Position numbers and translations under genes: made by a program. Below, in pieces: positions 1-8,690 of a DNA stretch of 64,000 bases (within the stretch, counting starts at the first letter, position 1; each line of letters starts with the position of its first letter). The notes under the pieces are model-generated. The model did not search any database. It saw only the letters and a list, made by a program, of their open reading frames with translations, and was not told where the DNA came from. Source of the stretch: Hamadaea tsunoensis DSM 44101 (GTDB lineage Bacteria; Actinomycetota; Actinomycetes; Mycobacteriales; Micromonosporaceae); the NCBI RefSeq assembly GCF_000428945.1, contig NZ_AUAX01000001.1, forward strand, positions 124,001 to 188,000, read 5' to 3'.

Positions 1-808
1 GGCTGGCGCCGGCGTCCTCGGCGATGCCGAGCATCCGACCGTCCACATGGGCCGGTACGCCGGACAGCATCCGCTTCGGCGGCGTACCGAGGCGGTCGGG
101 CCACTGGGCGCGGACGAGATCGTGGTTGCCGCCGATGCCGCCGGACGCGATCACGACGGCCTGCGCGCGCAGCTCGAACTCCCCGGCCGCTTCGCGGGAG
201 CTGGACTCGCCCCGCTGCACGCCGCTGGGCACGAGGACCGTCCCGCGTACACCCGTGACCGCGCCGTTCTCCGTGATCAGTTCGTCGACCCGGTGCCGGA
301 ACGCGAACGTGACGCGACCGCGTTCGGCGGCCGCGCGTACGCGGCGTTCGAACGGGGCCACCACCCCGGGACCGGTGCCCCACGTGATGTGGAAGCGCGG
401 GACCGAGTTGCCATGGCCGTCCGCGAGGTAGCCGCCGCGTTCCGCCCAGCCGACGACCGGGAAGAAGCGTACGCCCTGCCCGTGCAGCCAGGACCGCTTC
501 TCGCCGGCCGCGAAGTCCACATAGGCCTCCGCCCACGCCCGCGGCCAGCGGTCCTCCTCCCGGTCGAAGCCGGCACTGCCGAACCAGTCCTGCAGGGCCA
601 GGTCGCGCGAGTCGCGTACGCCCATCCGGCGCTGCTCCGGCGAGTCGACGAGGAAGAGGCCGCCGAACGACCAGTGGGCCTGGCCGCCCAGCGACGCCTC
701 GGGTTCCTGGTCGACCAGAATGACCTTGCGGCCGGCATCGGCCAGTTCGGCGGTGGCGACCAGTCCGGCCAGGCCCGCACCCACCACGATCACGTCAGCG
801 TCTGTCAC
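1..808 (-). CDS. FAD-binding dehydrogenase, 3' part missing
   Basis: The frame opens with GTG at 808 and runs off the left edge, so only the first 269 codons are present. The N-terminus reads MTDADVIVVGAGLAGL, whose GxGxxG at about residues 10-15 is the nucleotide-binding turn of a Rossmann FAD domain. It is followed by an acidic strand end (ILVDQE) and a QAHWSFGGL segment typical of the fumarate reductase/3-ketosteroid dehydrogenase-like FAD dehydrogenases. These are flavoenzymes that introduce C=C bonds into ketosteroids or similar substrates. The substrate cannot be told from this fragment. The desaturase gene at 831-1766 ends 22 bp upstream of this start on the same strand, so the two could be co-transcribed. 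Confidence 0.8.
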   Translation of the reverse strand, partial: MTDADVIVVGAGLAGLVATAELADAGRKVILVDQEPEASLGGQAHWSFGGLFLVDSPEQRRMGVRDSRDLALQDWFGSAGFDREEDRWPRAWAEAYVDFAAGEKRSWLHGQGVRFFPVVGWAERGGYLADGHGNSVPRFHITWGTGPGVVAPFERRVRAAAERGRVTFAFRHRVDELITENGAVTGVRGTVLVPSGVQRGESSSREAAGEFELRAQAVVIASGGIGGNHDLVRAQWPDRLGTPPKRMLSGVPAHVDGRMLGIAEDAGAS

Positions 809-830
809 GCGCGGCACTTTACCTGCTGGA

Positions 831-1766
831 TTACTCCCGGGCGGCCTTGCGCGCCTGGACGGCGGCCCGCTTCTCCTCGAACCGGGTGGCCTGGGCGTCC
901 AGGCCGGCGAGGAACTCGGCGAGCTCGTCACGCGCCTTCTCACCCTCGCCCGACAGCCCCGTCCGGTCCAGCACCTTGAGCTGGCGCAGGATCGGCGTGA
1001 GCACCTCGTCGTGGTGGATGCGCAGGTCGTAGATGCCGCCCATGGCGATCTGGACGGCCTTGCGGCCGAAGCCCTCGATGCCGTGGCCGGGCATCTGGAA
1101 GGACTTCACCACGTCGGTGATCGCGCGCATCGTCCCGTTCGGGGCGAGTTCCAGGGCGGCGCCGAGCAGGTTGCGGTAGAAGAGCATGTGCAGGTTCTCG
1201 TCCGCGGCGACCTTCGCGAGCAGCTGGTCGCAGACCGGGTCGCCGCTGACGTGCCCGGTGTTGCGGTGCGAGACCCGGGTGGCCAGCTCCTGGAACGAGA
1301 CGTACGAGATCGACGGCAGCACGCCCGGCTGCTGGTTCGCGAACCCGGCCTCCATGTGCGTCATCCGGGCCCGTTCGAGGGCCACCGGGTCGACCGCCCG
1401 CGTGGTGGTCAGGTAGTCGCGGATGGCGGTGCCGTGCCGGCCCTCCTCGGCGGTCCACCGGTGCACCCAGGTCCCCCACGCGCCGTCGCGGCCGAAGGTG
1501 GTCGCGATCTCGTAGTGGTAGCTGGGCAGGTTGTCCTCGGTGAGCAGGTTCACGATCAGGCTGGTCCGGGCGAGCTCGGGCAGCTGGGACTGCTCCGGCG
1601 ACCACTCCTCGCCACCCATGATCCCGTTGAAGTCGCGGCCGGCGCTCCACGGCACGTACTCGTGCGGGAACCACTCCTTGGCTGTGGCGAGGTGCCGGTT
1701 GAGGTTGGTCTCGACGGTCGGCTCCAGCGCGTGCAGCAGTGCGATGGTGTCGGTGGGCTCGGACAT
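831..1766 (-). CDS. Acyl-ACP desaturase, ferritin-like di-iron family
   Basis: This 311-residue soluble protein matches the FA_desaturase_2 (DesA1/DesA2-like, stearoyl-ACP desaturase) family. Two helix-borne metal motifs are visible, AEEGRH near residue 110 and ADENLH near residue 185, which fit the E-ExxH pairs that hold the di-iron centre. In this family the enzyme uses O2 and ferredoxin to insert a cis double bond into an acyl chain carried on ACP, in the cytosol. The length is close to the actinobacterial norm of 280-340. A perfect 8+8 bp inverted repeat lies 25-44 bp upstream of the start and probably controls it. The FAD dehydrogenase follows on the same strand. Confidence 0.88.
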   Translation of the reverse strand: MSEPTDTIALLHALEPTVETNLNRHLATAKEWFPHEYVPWSAGRDFNGIMGGEEWSPEQSQLPELARTSLIVNLLTEDNLPSYHYEIATTFGRDGAWGTWVHRWTAEEGRHGTAIRDYLTTTRAVDPVALERARMTHMEAGFANQQPGVLPSISYVSFQELATRVSHRNTGHVSGDPVCDQLLAKVAADENLHMLFYRNLLGAALELAPNGTMRAITDVVKSFQMPGHGIEGFGRKAVQIAMGGIYDLRIHHDEVLTPILRQLKVLDRTGLSGEGEKARDELAEFLAGLDAQATRFEEKRAAVQARKAARE

Positions 1767-1790
1767 GAAGTCTCCCGGCTCGCGGTTTAC

Positions 1791-1810
1791 CTACGGTTCC
1801 GTAACCGTAG
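1791..1810. promoter_or_regulatory. Perfect palindromic operator upstream of the desaturase
   Basis: The site is CTACGGTT, four bases, then AACCGTAG, a perfect 8+8 bp inverted repeat. It sits 25-44 bp upstream of the desaturase start, where a promoter should lie, and downstream of the plsC stop at 1837. Its size and symmetry suit a TetR-family lipid regulator such as the DesT/FasR type; no such regulator gene is adjacent, so the identity of the protein is inference. Confidence 0.6.
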
Positions 1811-1836
1811 CCAACGAACCTGTGAGCCGCCAGGGA

Positions 1837-2535
1837 TCACATACCGGGCTCGGGCGCCGAACCGCCCATGTAGGCAGGAAGCCACCAGTCGTCCGCCGGA
1901 CCCGCCGGCTTTTCCGGGTACTCGGCCTGTGCCCGGGTGAGCAGAGCCGACATCCGCGCGTGCAGTTCCGGCGTCACCTGGTCGCGCCGGGCGGGATGCA
2001 GCGGCTCCCCGATCAGGATGCTGATCGGGACGTGCCGCTGGTTGAGCCGGCGCGGGCGGCCCTTCGTCCACAGCCGCTGCGGCCCCCAGAGGGCCATCGG
2101 CACGAGCGGTACGCCGGCCGCCGCCGCCAGCCGCGCCGCCCCGTCCTTGATCTCCTTGACGGTGAACGACTGGCTGATCGTGGCCTCCGGGAAGACGCCG
2201 ACGACCTCGCCCCGCTTGAGCGCCGCCAGGGCCTCCTTGTACGAGGAGAGGCCGGCCTCCCGGTCGACCGGGATGTGCTTCATTCCGCGCATCAGCGGGC
2301 CGGCGTACCGGTTGGCGAAGATCTCCTGCTTGGCCATGAACCGGACGAGCCGCTTCGCCGGCTGGGCACCCAGCCCGCAGAAGATGAAGTCCAGGTAACC
2401 GATGTGATTGCAGGCGATCACCGCCCCGCCGGTACGCGGAATGTGCTCACCGCCCTCGATGGTCAGTCGGAGGTCGAGCAGTCGGAACATCGTCTTCGCC
2501 AACGCGACCACGGGCGGGTATACAAGCTCGGCCAT
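1837..2535 (-). CDS. 1-acyl-sn-glycerol-3-phosphate acyltransferase (PlsC family)
   Basis: The 232-residue product starts at MAELVYPPVV (ATG 2535); the frame stays open further upstream, but that part overlaps the divergent neighbour. It carries the acyltransferase signature NHIGYLD (NHx4D, near residue 44), the GMKHIPVDR segment of motif II/III and FPEAT of motif III. Enzymes of this family move an acyl chain from acyl-CoA or acyl-ACP to lysophosphatidate at the inner face of the membrane to make phosphatidate. The length is normal for the family. It sits just upstream of the desaturase on the same strand, which fits phospholipid synthesis, although the separate operator at 1791 suggests the desaturase has its own promoter. 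Confidence 0.88.
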   Translation of the reverse strand: MAELVYPPVVALAKTMFRLLDLRLTIEGGEHIPRTGGAVIACNHIGYLDFIFCGLGAQPAKRLVRFMAKQEIFANRYAGPLMRGMKHIPVDREAGLSSYKEALAALKRGEVVGVFPEATISQSFTVKEIKDGAARLAAAAGVPLVPMALWGPQRLWTKGRPRRLNQRHVPISILIGEPLHPARRDQVTPELHARMSALLTRAQAEYPEKPAGPADDWWLPAYMGGSAPEPGM

Positions 2536-2614
2536 GCCGCAACCATACGAGCAGGGCGATCCGGGCACCTCGAAGGGTGGCGACGGATGGCGGCCGACCG
2601 GCGGGCGCGGCAGA

Positions 2615-3850
2615 ATGCTCGCCATGCGAGCCGAGAGCGAGGCCCAGGCGGCCCAGCGTCGTGAGCTCCTGGCCCCGGTCGCCCGGCTGTGCGAGCGCGC
2701 CGGCGTGCCGGTGCACCTCGGCCACCTCGAACGGCACCGGGCCAGCCCGGTCGTCGCCCTGCTCTGCACGGCGGCCGACGGCTCCTGGGACGCGGCGGTC
2801 ACCGTCGTGCGCGCGCAGCCGATCGCGCAGCAGTTCCAGGCGTACAACGGCCGGTGGGGGCGCGATCCCGACACCGGGTACGACCTGGGCAGCCCGGGGC
2901 AGCTGGTCTTCGAGATCCAGATCCACGAGGACGACGACGGAGCGGGCGGCCACGGGCCCCGGCCCCTGGTCGTCTTCGAGCTGGTCGACGACGCCGTCGC
3001 CGCCTCCGACTCACTCGTGCTCTGGTGGCGCCGGCCCGCCCTGTTCGCCGCCACCAGGCCCACGCCCGACCGCAAGGCCGAGACGCGCCGCCGCGCCCGC
3101 CAGTACGCGCACCGCGAAGCGGCCGCCGCCGACCCCGAGGTACGCGTCGTCGGCGTACCGCCGGGCATGGCCGTCGACCCGGCCGCGCTGGCCTGGAACT
3201 TCCCCCGCGACCACACCGGCCGGTACCGGCGTTCGGCGGCCGTGGCGCTCGCCCCGCTGGACGGTGCCGGTCTGCACCTGCGGCAGTCCTGGCTCGTCGC
3301 CCGGGCGGACGGCGAGGCGCTGTCGGTCGGCACCGAGGACGTCATCGGCGCCAACCAGGAGCACCGGTGGAACCTCACGCCGTGGCTGTGGAGCGGCCGG
3401 CACGCGCGTACGCCGTCGGCCCGGCGCTGGCAGGTCGACGACGCGGGCTCGGTCCGGCCGATCCTCGACCTGCTGGACGCGGGCGACCTGGCGGGCGCGC
3501 TGACGGCGGCCGGCGTCCGCACCGACGACCAGATCGGCAAGCTGCTGGCGGGGCGGCCGACGCGGCTCTACCGGGCCGCCCTGACCGACACCTGGGTCCA
3601 CAACCTGTACGCCGGCCTCGCCACGAGCGCGCCGTGGCGGTTCGAGAACGCGTACCGGGAGTGGGACGCCGAACGGACCGGGCGGCACCGGCCCGGCGTA
3701 CTCTTCGGACTCAAGGGCCTGAACCAGCAGCGCAAGCCGAAGGTGGCGCTCGACGTGACGGCGGGCGGGCCGATGCTGCGCATGGTCTTCACGGCGAGCA
3801 ACATGGTCGTGCCGCGCGCGCTCTGGACGGTACCCGCCGACCTGCGGTGA
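2615..3850 (+). CDS. Hypothetical cytosolic protein, about 411 residues
   Basis: I do not recognise a family. The product has no signal peptide or membrane segment. It is rich in Arg, Asp and Trp and shows readable globular sequence throughout (for example QFQAYNGRWG and WNLTPWLWSG), so the frame looks real. Codons at 2615 and 2624 are both in-frame ATG; neither has a strong ribosome site. It diverges from plsC with an 80 bp gap and ends 35 bp before the aminotransferase gene, so it could be the first gene of that operon. Nothing visible assigns a function. Confidence 0.7.
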   Translation: MLAMRAESEAQAAQRRELLAPVARLCERAGVPVHLGHLERHRASPVVALLCTAADGSWDAAVTVVRAQPIAQQFQAYNGRWGRDPDTGYDLGSPGQLVFEIQIHEDDDGAGGHGPRPLVVFELVDDAVAASDSLVLWWRRPALFAATRPTPDRKAETRRRARQYAHREAAAADPEVRVVGVPPGMAVDPAALAWNFPRDHTGRYRRSAAVALAPLDGAGLHLRQSWLVARADGEALSVGTEDVIGANQEHRWNLTPWLWSGRHARTPSARRWQVDDAGSVRPILDLLDAGDLAGALTAAGVRTDDQIGKLLAGRPTRLYRAALTDTWVHNLYAGLATSAPWRFENAYREWDAERTGRHRPGVLFGLKGLNQQRKPKVALDVTAGGPMLRMVFTASNMVVPRALWTVPADLR

Positions 3851-3885
3851 GGACTTCCGGCGGCCGCGAGCCGCATAATGGGCGG

Positions 3886-5049
3886 ATGCGGGTCAGCGCG
3901 CGGTTCTCGGGCATCGGCACCACCATCTTCACGCAGATGTCGGCGCTGGCCGCGAAGACCGGCGCGGTCAACCTCGGCCAGGGCTTCCCGGACACCGACG
4001 GCCCGCCCGGCATGCTCGCCGCGGCCGCCGCCGCCATCGAGGGCGGCCGCAACCAGTACCCGCCCCTCGACGGCCTGCCCGAGCTGAAGACCGCCGTGGC
4101 CGCCGAGCGCGTACGCCGGTTCGGGATGGCGTACGACGTCGACTCCGAGATCGTCGTGACCGCCGGCGCGACCGAGGCGATCACCGCCGCCCTGCTCGGC
4201 CTGTGCGATCCAGGCGACGAGGTGATCCTGTTCGAGCCCTACTACGACAGCTACGCGGCCAGCGTCGCCATGGCCGGCGCCCGGCACCGCTCGGTCCCGT
4301 TGCGCCCGATCGACGGCCGGTTCACCTTCGATCCCGACGACCTTCGGCGCGCGGTCGGCCCGCGTACGCGGGTGCTGGTCCTCAACAGCCCGCACAATCC
4401 GACGGGCAAGGTCTTCGACCGCGCGGAGCTGGACCTGATCGCGGCGGTCTGCCGGGAGCACGACCTGATCGCGGTGACCGACGAGGTCTACGAGTACCTG
4501 ACCTTCGACGTGGCGCACGTGCCGCTGGCGAGCCTGCCCGGCATGCGCGAGCGGACGATCACGATCTCTTCCGCGGGCAAGACCTTCAGCTGCACGGGCT
4601 GGAAGATCGGCTGGGCGCTCGCGCCGGCGGACCTCGTCGTGGCCGTCCGCAAGGCGAAGCAGTTCATGACCTTCGCCGCCGGTACGCCCCTCCAGGCGGC
4701 CGTGGCGCAGGCCCTGACCGACGAGCTGGACTGGGTCGACGGCCTGAACACGCGCCTGCGCGAAGCCCGCGACCAGCTCCGGACCGGTCTGGAGAAGGCC
4801 GGCGTGAGCACGTACGCCTGCGACGGCACGTACTTCCTCCAGGCGGACGTCGCCTCCTTCGGGCACACCGACGGCCTCGAACTCTGCAACGACCTGGCCG
4901 TCCGCGGCGGCGTCGTGGCGATCCCGACGCAGGTCTTCTACGACGACCCGGCGAGCGGCAGCGGCCTGATCCGGTTCGCCTTCTGCAAACGGCCGGAGGT
5001 GCTCGACACCGCCGTCCGCCGCCTGTCCGCCTACCTGGGGAGCGCGTGA
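3886..5049 (+). CDS. PLP-dependent aminotransferase, class I/II (DapC/YbdL/KAT-like)
   Basis: The 387-residue product has the fold-type I layout: GQGFPDTDGP and NQYPPLDG near the N-terminus, NSPHNPTGK in the middle, DEVYEYL (Asp that pairs with the pyridine nitrogen), and SSAGKTFSCTGWKIGW containing the Schiff-base lysine. It closely resembles the mycobacterial DapC (succinyldiaminopimelate transaminase) group and the glutamine transaminase K/kynurenine aminotransferase/YbdL group. Sequence alone does not separate these. Its stop TGA overlaps the start of the downstream Nit-type amidase by one base (TGATG), so the two are translationally coupled. The coupling favours a glutamine-type transaminase feeding an amidase over a lysine-pathway role. 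Confidence 0.85.
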   Translation: MRVSARFSGIGTTIFTQMSALAAKTGAVNLGQGFPDTDGPPGMLAAAAAAIEGGRNQYPPLDGLPELKTAVAAERVRRFGMAYDVDSEIVVTAGATEAITAALLGLCDPGDEVILFEPYYDSYAASVAMAGARHRSVPLRPIDGRFTFDPDDLRRAVGPRTRVLVLNSPHNPTGKVFDRAELDLIAAVCREHDLIAVTDEVYEYLTFDVAHVPLASLPGMRERTITISSAGKTFSCTGWKIGWALAPADLVVAVRKAKQFMTFAAGTPLQAAVAQALTDELDWVDGLNTRLREARDQLRTGLEKAGVSTYACDGTYFLQADVASFGHTDGLELCNDLAVRGGVVAIPTQVFYDDPASGSGLIRFAFCKRPEVLDTAVRRLSAYLGSA

Positions 5050-5828
5050 TGCGGGTAGCCCTGTGCCAGCTGAATGCCCGGTCCGACCGGGACGCGAACC
5101 TGAAGACCGCGACCGAGCTGCTCGAACGGGCTCACGAGGGCGGCGCCGACCTCGCCCTCCTCCCCGAGTACGCCGACCATCTCGGCCCCGGCGCCGCCGC
5201 CGACGACCGCTGGCCGGCCGCGATGGCCGAGGTCGCCGCCCGGCTGGGCATGTGGGTGCTCGCCGGCTCCTATCACGAGGCCGGTCCCGACCCCGAGCAC
5301 ACGTACAACACCTCGCTGCTGCTCGACCGCTCCGGCGGCGTCGCGGCCGTCTACCGCAAGATCCACCTCTACGACGTCGACATCCCGGGCCGTGTGTCCT
5401 ATCAGGAATCCGCGTCGGTCAGCCCGGGCGCGGAGGTCGTCACCGCTAGCGTGGACGGCGTACCCGTGGGCCTGTCCATCTGTTACGACCTGCGGTTCCC
5501 CGAGCTGTACCGGCGGCTCGCGGTCGAGGGCGGGGCCCGGGTGATCTGCGTACCGGCGGCGTTCATGGCCCACACCGGGCGCGACCACTGGGAGGTCCTG
5601 CTCCGGGCCCGGGCCATCGAGAACCAGTGCTACGTCCTGGCCGCCAGCCAGATCGGCGACCACGACCCCGGCCGCACCTGCTACGGCCGCAGCATGGTGG
5701 TGGACCCGTGGGGAACCGTTGTGGCGCAAGCCCCGGACGCTGTCGGGGTGGTGTTCGCGGACCTCGACTTCGAGCGCCTCGACAAGATCCGAGCTGAGCT
5801 GCCGAGCCTGGCCAATCGTCGGCTCTGA
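5049..5828 (+). CDS. Nit1/Nit2-type carbon-nitrogen hydrolase (omega-amidase-like)
   Basis: The 259-residue protein has the full Glu-Lys-Cys triad of the nitrilase superfamily: LLPEYADH, YRKIHLYDV and SICYDLRFPELYR. The stretch HWEVLLRARAIENQCYV followed by SMVVDPWGTVVA is very close to Nit1 (deaminated glutathione amidase) and Nit2 (omega-amidase). Such enzymes hydrolyse the side-chain amide of 2-oxo acids made when glutamine or glutathione is wrongly or deliberately transaminated. The start ATG overlaps the stop of the aminotransferase, an arrangement that matches the transaminase plus omega-amidase pathway. A 74 bp palindrome follows the stop and separates it from the convergent ligase gene. 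Confidence 0.87.
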   Translation: MRVALCQLNARSDRDANLKTATELLERAHEGGADLALLPEYADHLGPGAAADDRWPAAMAEVAARLGMWVLAGSYHEAGPDPEHTYNTSLLLDRSGGVAAVYRKIHLYDVDIPGRVSYQESASVSPGAEVVTASVDGVPVGLSICYDLRFPELYRRLAVEGGARVICVPAAFMAHTGRDHWEVLLRARAIENQCYVLAASQIGDHDPGRTCYGRSMVVDPWGTVVAQAPDAVGVVFADLDFERLDKIRAELPSLANRRL

Positions 5829-5844
5829 GCGTCAAGCCGCGCCC

Positions 5845-5918
5845 CGACGATCTTGCGCGAATGTCTCGAATTTCGCGGCGAATGCCCGAAAAGCCCGGAC
5901 ATTCGCGCAAGATCGTCG
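5845..5918. repeat. 74 bp palindromic repeat, copy 1
   Basis: The 19 bp ends CGACGATCTTGCGCGAATG and their perfect complement at 5900-5918 enclose a 36 bp centre that is itself partly symmetric. The copy lies between the convergent amidase (stop 5828) and acyl-CoA ligase (stop 5943) genes, where a bidirectional terminator would be expected. The same element recurs at 9378, 24742, 25314 and 53515. Confidence 0.85.
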
Positions 5919-5942
5919 AAAAAGGAGGAAGGGGGAAGCGGG

Positions 5943-7478
5943 TCAGGAGGGGTCGTCGGTGAGTTGGCGGCGGAGTTCGCGCTTGAGGACCTTGAGGCTC
6001 GGCCCCATGGGCAGCTCGGTCACGAACCGCACCGACCGCGGGTACTTGTGCTTCCCCAGCCGCTCCCGGCTCCACTCGATCAGCTCCACGGCGGACACCG
6101 CGTCCGAGGTCGGGTCCAGGACGACCACGGCGCAGATCTCCTCCCCGTGCGTCCCATCCGGTACGCCGACCACCGCCACCTGCACGATCGCCGGATGCCG
6201 GGCGAGGACCTCCTCGACTTCGCGGGGGTACACGTTGAACCCGCCCCGGATGATGATGTCCTTCTTCCGGTCGACCACGCGGATGAACCCGTCGGCGTCC
6301 TTGGTCCCCAGGTCTCCGCTCCGGAACCAGCCGTCCACAATGGCCTGTGCGGTGGCCTCGGGCCGCCCGAGGTAGCCGGCGAACACGTTGTGTCCCCGGA
6401 TGACGATCTCGCCGAGTTCCCCCGCGGGCAGGAACTCGATCCGCTCCTCGATCTCCGCCCGCGCGATCTCCACCTCGACTCCCCAGATCGGGTGGCCGAT
6501 CGTGCCGGGGCGTACGCCGAACTGCGGCTGGTTCGTCGTCGCGGTCGGAGAGGTCTCGGACAGGCCGTAGCCCTCGAAGATGCGGGCGCCGAAGATCTTC
6601 TCGAACTTCTCCAGCACGGCGACCGGGAGCGAGGCGCCGCCGGACACGCAGATGCGCAGCGCCGGTAGCCGGTCGCGACCGGCGGCGGCCTCCAGCAGCC
6701 CGACGTACATGGTCGGTACGCCGTGGAACACGGTCACGTTCTCGGCCAGCATGAGGTCGATGGCGGCGGCCCCGCTGAACCGGGCGAGCAGGATGAGGGT
6801 GCCGCCGAGGCGGAAGGTGCCGTTCATGCCGACGGTCTGGCCGTAGGTGTGAAACAGCGGCAGGCAGCCCATGACGATGTCGCCGGGCTGGGCCTCGTTG
6901 GCGTCGACCACGTTGACCGTGGCGTTCATGACGAGGTTGAGGTGGGTGAGCAGGGCGCCCTTCGGCTCGCCGGTCGTGCCGCTGGTGTAGAAGACCACCG
7001 CGATGTCCTCGGCCTCGCGCGTCACGAAGGTACGCAACGGTTCCACGTCCAGGCCGTCGAGGCTCTCGACGCCGTCGGGCGTACCGGGGCCGACGGCGAC
7101 GACGGGGACGCCGGCCGCTTGCCCCGCGGCTGTCGCCACGCCGAGGAAGAACGTGTGCGCGACCACGAGATCGGCCTTGCTGTCCCGCAGCACGTACGCC
7201 ATCTCCTCGGCGTTGAGCAGCAGGTGCACCGGCACGATGGTGGCCCCGGCGGCCAGGGCGGCGTAGTAGACGCGGGGGAAGTCGGCCGTGTTCGGCACGA
7301 CCATCGCGACGGTCTTGCCGGGCCCGATCCCCAGCCGTTGCAGCCCGGCCGCCTGGACGAGCGACTGCCGCCACAGGTCGGCGTACGCGATCCGCTGCGC
7401 GCCGTCGACGACGGCGATCTTGTCCGGGTACCGCCGGGCGGCCTCCGCGAGCACGCTCGCCAGCGAAAGGGCGGTCAT
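5943..7478 (-). CDS. Long-chain acyl-CoA ligase (AMP-forming)
   Basis: The 511-residue enzyme belongs to the ANL superfamily. The P-loop-like motif YTSGTTGEPKG is near residue 165, GYGLSETSP near 300, GWFRSGDLG near 385, and the C-terminal catalytic lysine lies in SLKVLKREL. It would activate a fatty or similar carboxylic acid to the acyl-adenylate and then the CoA thioester. An AAGGAGG ribosome site precedes ATG 7478. It is the second gene of an operon with the acyl-CoA dehydrogenase (25 bp gap), giving the first two steps of a beta-oxidation route. The operator-like palindrome at 8649-8665 probably governs both. Confidence 0.92.
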   Translation of the reverse strand: MTALSLASVLAEAARRYPDKIAVVDGAQRIAYADLWRQSLVQAAGLQRLGIGPGKTVAMVVPNTADFPRVYYAALAAGATIVPVHLLLNAEEMAYVLRDSKADLVVAHTFFLGVATAAGQAAGVPVVAVGPGTPDGVESLDGLDVEPLRTFVTREAEDIAVVFYTSGTTGEPKGALLTHLNLVMNATVNVVDANEAQPGDIVMGCLPLFHTYGQTVGMNGTFRLGGTLILLARFSGAAAIDLMLAENVTVFHGVPTMYVGLLEAAAGRDRLPALRICVSGGASLPVAVLEKFEKIFGARIFEGYGLSETSPTATTNQPQFGVRPGTIGHPIWGVEVEIARAEIEERIEFLPAGELGEIVIRGHNVFAGYLGRPEATAQAIVDGWFRSGDLGTKDADGFIRVVDRKKDIIIRGGFNVYPREVEEVLARHPAIVQVAVVGVPDGTHGEEICAVVVLDPTSDAVSAVELIEWSRERLGKHKYPRSVRFVTELPMGPSLKVLKRELRRQLTDDPS

Positions 7479-7503
7479 CTTGCCTCCTTGGGAAAGCGCT
7501 GAC

Positions 7504-8640
7504 TCAGAACGCGCTGACGCCGGTCAGCGCACGGCCGATGATGAGCTGCTGGATCTGGCTCGTGCCCTCGTAGAGGGTCGTCACCCGGGCGTCGCGCAGG
7601 TACTTCTCGACCGGGTACTCATCGATATAGCCATATCCGCCGAAGACCTGCAACGCGTTGTTGGCGGCGCGTACCGCGGCTTCGCTGGCGAACAGCTTGG
7701 CCATGGCCGCCTCGGTCTCGAAGGGCTCGCCGCGGTCGATCCGGTCGGCGACCCGCCAGACGAGCAGGCGGGCCGCGTCGGCGTCCACCGCCATCTCGGC
7801 GATCATCTGCTGCACCAGTTGGTGCCCGGCGATGGGTTTGCCGAACTGGACGCGCTGCTTCGCGTACACGAGAGAGGATTCGAGGCAGCCCCGCGCGATG
7901 CCGACGCATCCCGCGGCGAGCGACATCCGGCCCTTGGCCAGCGCGGACATCGCGACCTTGAGGCCGCGGCCCGGCTCGCCCAGCAGGGCGTCGCGCGGCA
8001 CGCGCACGCCGTCGAAGTTCAGCTCCGCGGTGGCCTGGCCGCGCAGGCCGAGCTTGCCGTGGATCTCGCGCCGCGTGAGCCCGGCGCTGTCCGTCGGCAC
8101 CAGGAACGCCGAAACCCCTTCCGGTGTACGCGCGAACAGCAGCACCAGATCCGCCCAGGTGCCGTTGGTGATGAACATCTTCGAGCCGCTGATCGACCAG
8201 CCGTCCGACGTGGACTCCGCGCGGGTCGACAGCGATCCGGCGTCCGAGCCCGTCTCCGGTTCGGTGAGGCCGAAGCAGCCGAGCAGTTCGCCCGAGCACA
8301 GCCCGGGCAGCCAGGCCTGTTTCTGTGCGGCCGTCCCGTACGCGGCGATCGACTTGGCCACGAGGCCGAGCGAGACGGAGACGATGCCGCGTACGGACGA
8401 ATCGCCCCGGCCCAGCTCCTCCATCACCAGGCAGTACGCGAGATGGTCGCCGCCGGAGCCGCCGAGCTCCTCGGGGATGGTGAGCCCGAGGAAGCCGAGT
8501 TCGCCCAGCTTGCCGATGATCGCGGTGTCCACCGACTCACGGCGGTCCCAGTCGCGCGCGTACGGGATGATCTCCCGGTCGGTGAAGTCCGCCGCGAGCT
8601 GCCGGACGGCCGTATGGTCGTCGCCGAGGCTCAGGTCCAT
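7504..8640 (-). CDS. Acyl-CoA dehydrogenase
   Basis: This is a 378-residue, full-length FAD enzyme. ACAD hallmarks are CFGLTEPETGSD in the middle, MFITNGTWADL, and the C-terminal YEGTSQIQ carrying the catalytic glutamate. It oxidises an acyl-CoA to the trans-2-enoyl-CoA and passes electrons to ETF. It is transcribed first, ahead of the acyl-CoA ligase, and diverges from the TetR gene at 8691 with only 50 bp between starts. That gap holds a 17 bp palindrome covering the region just upstream of this ATG, where I see no ribosome site. Control by the divergent TetR is likely. Confidence 0.92.
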   Translation of the reverse strand: MDLSLGDDHTAVRQLAADFTDREIIPYARDWDRRESVDTAIIGKLGELGFLGLTIPEELGGSGGDHLAYCLVMEELGRGDSSVRGIVSVSLGLVAKSIAAYGTAAQKQAWLPGLCSGELLGCFGLTEPETGSDAGSLSTRAESTSDGWSISGSKMFITNGTWADLVLLFARTPEGVSAFLVPTDSAGLTRREIHGKLGLRGQATAELNFDGVRVPRDALLGEPGRGLKVAMSALAKGRMSLAAGCVGIARGCLESSLVYAKQRVQFGKPIAGHQLVQQMIAEMAVDADAARLLVWRVADRIDRGEPFETEAAMAKLFASEAAVRAANNALQVFGGYGYIDEYPVEKYLRDARVTTLYEGTSQIQQLIIGRALTGVSAF

Positions 8641-8648
8641 GTCCGATA

Positions 8649-8665
8649 AACTAGCGCTGTTAGTT
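8649..8665. promoter_or_regulatory. TetR-type operator between the dehydrogenase and regulator genes
   Basis: The 17 bp site AACTAGCGCTGTTAGTT has 5 bp arms (AACTA/TAGTT) around an odd centre. It lies 9-25 bp upstream of the dehydrogenase start and 26-42 bp upstream of the TetR start. A related site (13 of 17 identical) is found at 9519-9535 in front of the aldehyde dehydrogenase operon. Confidence 0.65.
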
Positions 8666-8690
8666 TTAGAACGTCCAGAGGGAGTTTTCC

